DNA of 26,747 bases from Schoenoplectus triqueter (lineage: Eukaryota; Streptophyta; Magnoliopsida; Poales; Cyperaceae), in the NCBI GenBank assembly GCA_964058805.1, contig CAXKVV010001096.1, forward strand, positions 1 through 26,747, given 5' to 3'. A model generated the notes under the pieces. The model searched no databases. It saw only the letters and a list, made by a program, of their open reading frames with translations, and was not told where the DNA came from. The translations under genes and the position numbers were made by a program. This document shows positions 24,831-26,747 of this stretch, one piece after another. Every line of letters begins with the position of its first letter. Position 1 is the first letter of the stretch.

Positions 24831-26110
24831 ATCACAGAATTGAGACTTCTTAATAAATAAAGTAAAAAAATGTTGTATGGAAAGGAAGTTTACTCTCATT
24901 GGGTGGTAGATTAACTTTAATAAAATCAGTATTAGGAGATATGCATATTTACTAGATGTCCATATATAGATTACCAATTAGGGTTAGAAAAAGACTAGAA
25001 CAATTAAGTAGAAAATTCTTATGATATGGTGGTAGCTCAGTAAGAAAGAAAGAATATTGCCTAGTTTCCTGAAAAATAGTTTATAATAGTTTAGAACAAA
25101 ATGGATTATGGATTCTCAATCTTAAATCTATGAACAAAGCCTTTTTATATAAATGATTATGGAGTTATTATAACACAGATTAACATGATTATAAAAAAAT
25201 AATCTACTCAAGATATCATAATAGAAGATACTCAACACATTTTTCTCCTTTTTGGAAAGAAATTAATAAAGAATTAACCATTTTTAATATAGAAATCAAT
25301 AAGATAATAGACAATAGTACCAATACATTATTCTGACATTATAGATTATTATTAGAGTGTTCACTAAAAACTCAATATTCTTTACTATATGAAGTAGCTA
25401 CAAAAGGATATAATTATCGCCCAAGTAATTGGTTATAATAGAATTTATATTTTTTTAATAGGACTTCAGACACAACTTTAATAATCAATTATACACATTA
25501 TATCAGTCTCTAGGTAATATTACTTTTAATGAACAACAAGATCAAATTACTTGAAGATGGAATAACATAGGTCTGTTTACTACCAAATCTTGTTATAATT
25601 GGTTAGAATTTGGAGGTGTCAATGAATTCCCATATAAACAAACATGGTATGCTCATATGCCTCTCAAAATTAAAATTTTCTTATGGTTAGTACAAAGAAA
25701 TAAAAATATAACCAAAGATAATCTAATTAATTAAAAAAGGCTGGTTATGTAGTAAGAATTTTATTTTATGCAATGTTGATGAATCAAGTGAACATCTTTT
25801 TTATTTATTATACCATATAGCATCATGTATATGAAATTGGATTGCTAGCTACAATAGTTTTAACTTCCACCTACATTGTAATTCAATTGTAGAATTATGA
25901 AAAATTGATACTTGTATACCTTATAAAATAGTAATTTATGTGAAATGAACTGTTTTATGGATAGTATGAATTGAATGAAATAGATTAAATTTTGAATGAG
26001 GGAATTACAAAAGTATTAAAAACTTGGGAGGTTGAATTATCAGTTTGATAAGGTATTGGACCCAGCTTAAATATAAAGAACATATAGATATAACTTACTC
26101 AATTACCACC
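24830..26110 (+). pseudogene. LINE ORF2 C-terminal part with zf-RVT-like region
   Basis: The stretch 24926-25436 stays in one frame (GRLTLIKSVLGDMHIY.., NGLWILNLKSMNKAFL..) apart from stops. The usual family form is G-L-G-I-x-N-L-K-x-M-N-K-A. After a frameshift, 25510-25730 reads RWNNIGLFTTKSCYNWLEFG and PLKIKIFLWLVQRNKNITKD. A last frame from 25742 (WLCSKNFILCNVDESSEHLF) holds the C..C..H part of a zf-RVT-like domain. Within 25742-26100 every stop in this frame is TGA. Confidence 0.75.
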
Positions 26111-26240
26111 CCCCTCCCCCCCCCCCCAGCATAGATTTATTACCTATGCAGCTCATTCAAGATAATTTAATAATTATGCTAATAGAGCACAAGGTCAGGT
26201 TTGGAGAAGAATAAAATAATTATCTAATAAAATAGTAAAT

Positions 26241-26747
26241 GAGTAAATGACCCTAGTCTCTTCTTCCTGGATGTGTTTGTGTTTTGTTTTGTGCTTTTGT
26301 TTCTTGCAGTTGGATTTGATAAACTCAAATTACAAAGAAATATTCAACTGAGTCTGAAGAGAAGACTTAGAATTTTTAGATTTTTTAAATAGTTTCCTGA
26401 GAATTTAGTATGTTTGTGATGTGTTTTAGTTAATGAGGTAGGTTAATACTGTTAAGGGAGCAGATATTTGGAATATTTTGATGTCTTTGATTAAGTATGA
26501 ACATTTAAGTAGCTAAGGTTGGAATCTCTTAAATACCTCAAGGTGCCGTGGTGTGGCACTCAACCAAGAGATCGGGGGGTTTCCGATGCCCATTGGACCA
26601 TTCTTGGTTCAATGAGGTGTCTTGTCCATACGATTAAAGAGTGCACAAATCTTAAAGCAATAAAGAAAATTTAAAGTACGAGTAAAGAGTGCACAAATCT
26701 TCTTATTTTTGCAAGATGGTATAGTATGAGCTCTTTTAGTGTTTTTG
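26241..26747. other. Sequence beyond the LINE, no gene seen
   Basis: The 26250-26320 stretch is T/G-rich and may still be LINE 3' sequence. The segment 26540-26640 is less A/T-rich but has no recognised content. A 19-bp direct repeat is listed separately. Confidence 0.4.
26635..26701 (+). repeat. 19-bp direct repeat pair
   Basis: taaagagtgcacaaatctt occurs at 26635-26653 and again, identically, at 26683-26701, with 29 bases between. It may be a local duplication or a target duplication of a small lost or embedded insertion. The 29-bp spacer is A-rich. Confidence 0.85.

Larger units (their letters stand above)
21385..26240 (+). mobile_element. Decayed L1-type LINE retrotransposon
   Basis: Conceptual translation of the + strand gives, in the order expected for a plant L1 LINE, an ORF1-like segment, an AP-type endonuclease, a reverse transcriptase and a C-terminal zf-RVT-like region. 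These are broken by many stops and several frameshifts. About 4.8 kb is recognisable, somewhat less than a full plant L1. No poly(A) tail or target duplication was found, so both boundaries are approximate. The element starts about 200 bp after the WRKY stop codon, in the same orientation. It cannot be active. Confidence 0.85.

Noticed and set aside
25742..26100. Genetic code with TGA as Trp (the frame is fully open if TGA is sense)
   Set aside because: The adjoining LINE segments also hold TAA, TAG and frameshifts, the WRKY gene uses TGG for Trp normally, and at least one TGA sits at an expected Arg codon. Decay by C-to-T change explains all of this.

Overview
This window is nuclear DNA from a flowering plant. 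It is strongly A/T-rich, has one spliced gene with canonical GT..AG introns, and is otherwise packed with plant-type non-autonomous DNA transposons and a decayed L1-type LINE. The species, and whether it is a monocot or a eudicot, cannot be fixed from the sequence.

The only credible host gene is a group IIb WRKY transcription factor of the WRKY72/WRKY61 clade on the + strand (ATG 17522, stop 21171-21173). It has five exons: 17522-17617, 17746-17832, 18020-18538, 19246-19359 and 20247-21173. All four introns are phase 0 and the product is 580 residues. The WRKY domain carries WRKYGQK and a C-X5-C-X23-H-X1-H zinc finger. The fourth intron cuts the domain just before VQR, the position typical of groups IIa and IIb. 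A TATA-like box lies about 90 bp upstream of the ATG.

Positions 1-17.4 kb are a gene-poor repeat landscape. It holds a CACTA-type element (5601-6467); hAT-type MITEs with 8-bp target duplications (4577-4715, 10193-10843, 10918-11348, probably 8626-9055); a Mutator-like MITE with a 9-bp duplication and GC-rich internal palindromes (15807-16176); and several long foldback elements. One foldback family occurs three times: 8035-8447, a half copy near 12600-12805, and a 399-bp copy inside WRKY intron 3 (18749-19147). A second inverted-repeat family occurs at 1-250 and 2702-3040.

From about 21.4 kb to 26.2 kb, just downstream of and parallel to the WRKY gene, lies a decayed LINE. Its ORF1, endonuclease, reverse transcriptase and zf-RVT segments are recognisable. 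Most of its in-frame stops are TGA codons, many at Trp positions, which fits C-to-T decay of a methylated element.

The regulatory relation is simple. One WRKY gene sits between a MITE-rich 5' flank, which includes a distal cluster of W-box motifs, and a dead LINE on its 3' side. No operon-like or multi-gene system is present.
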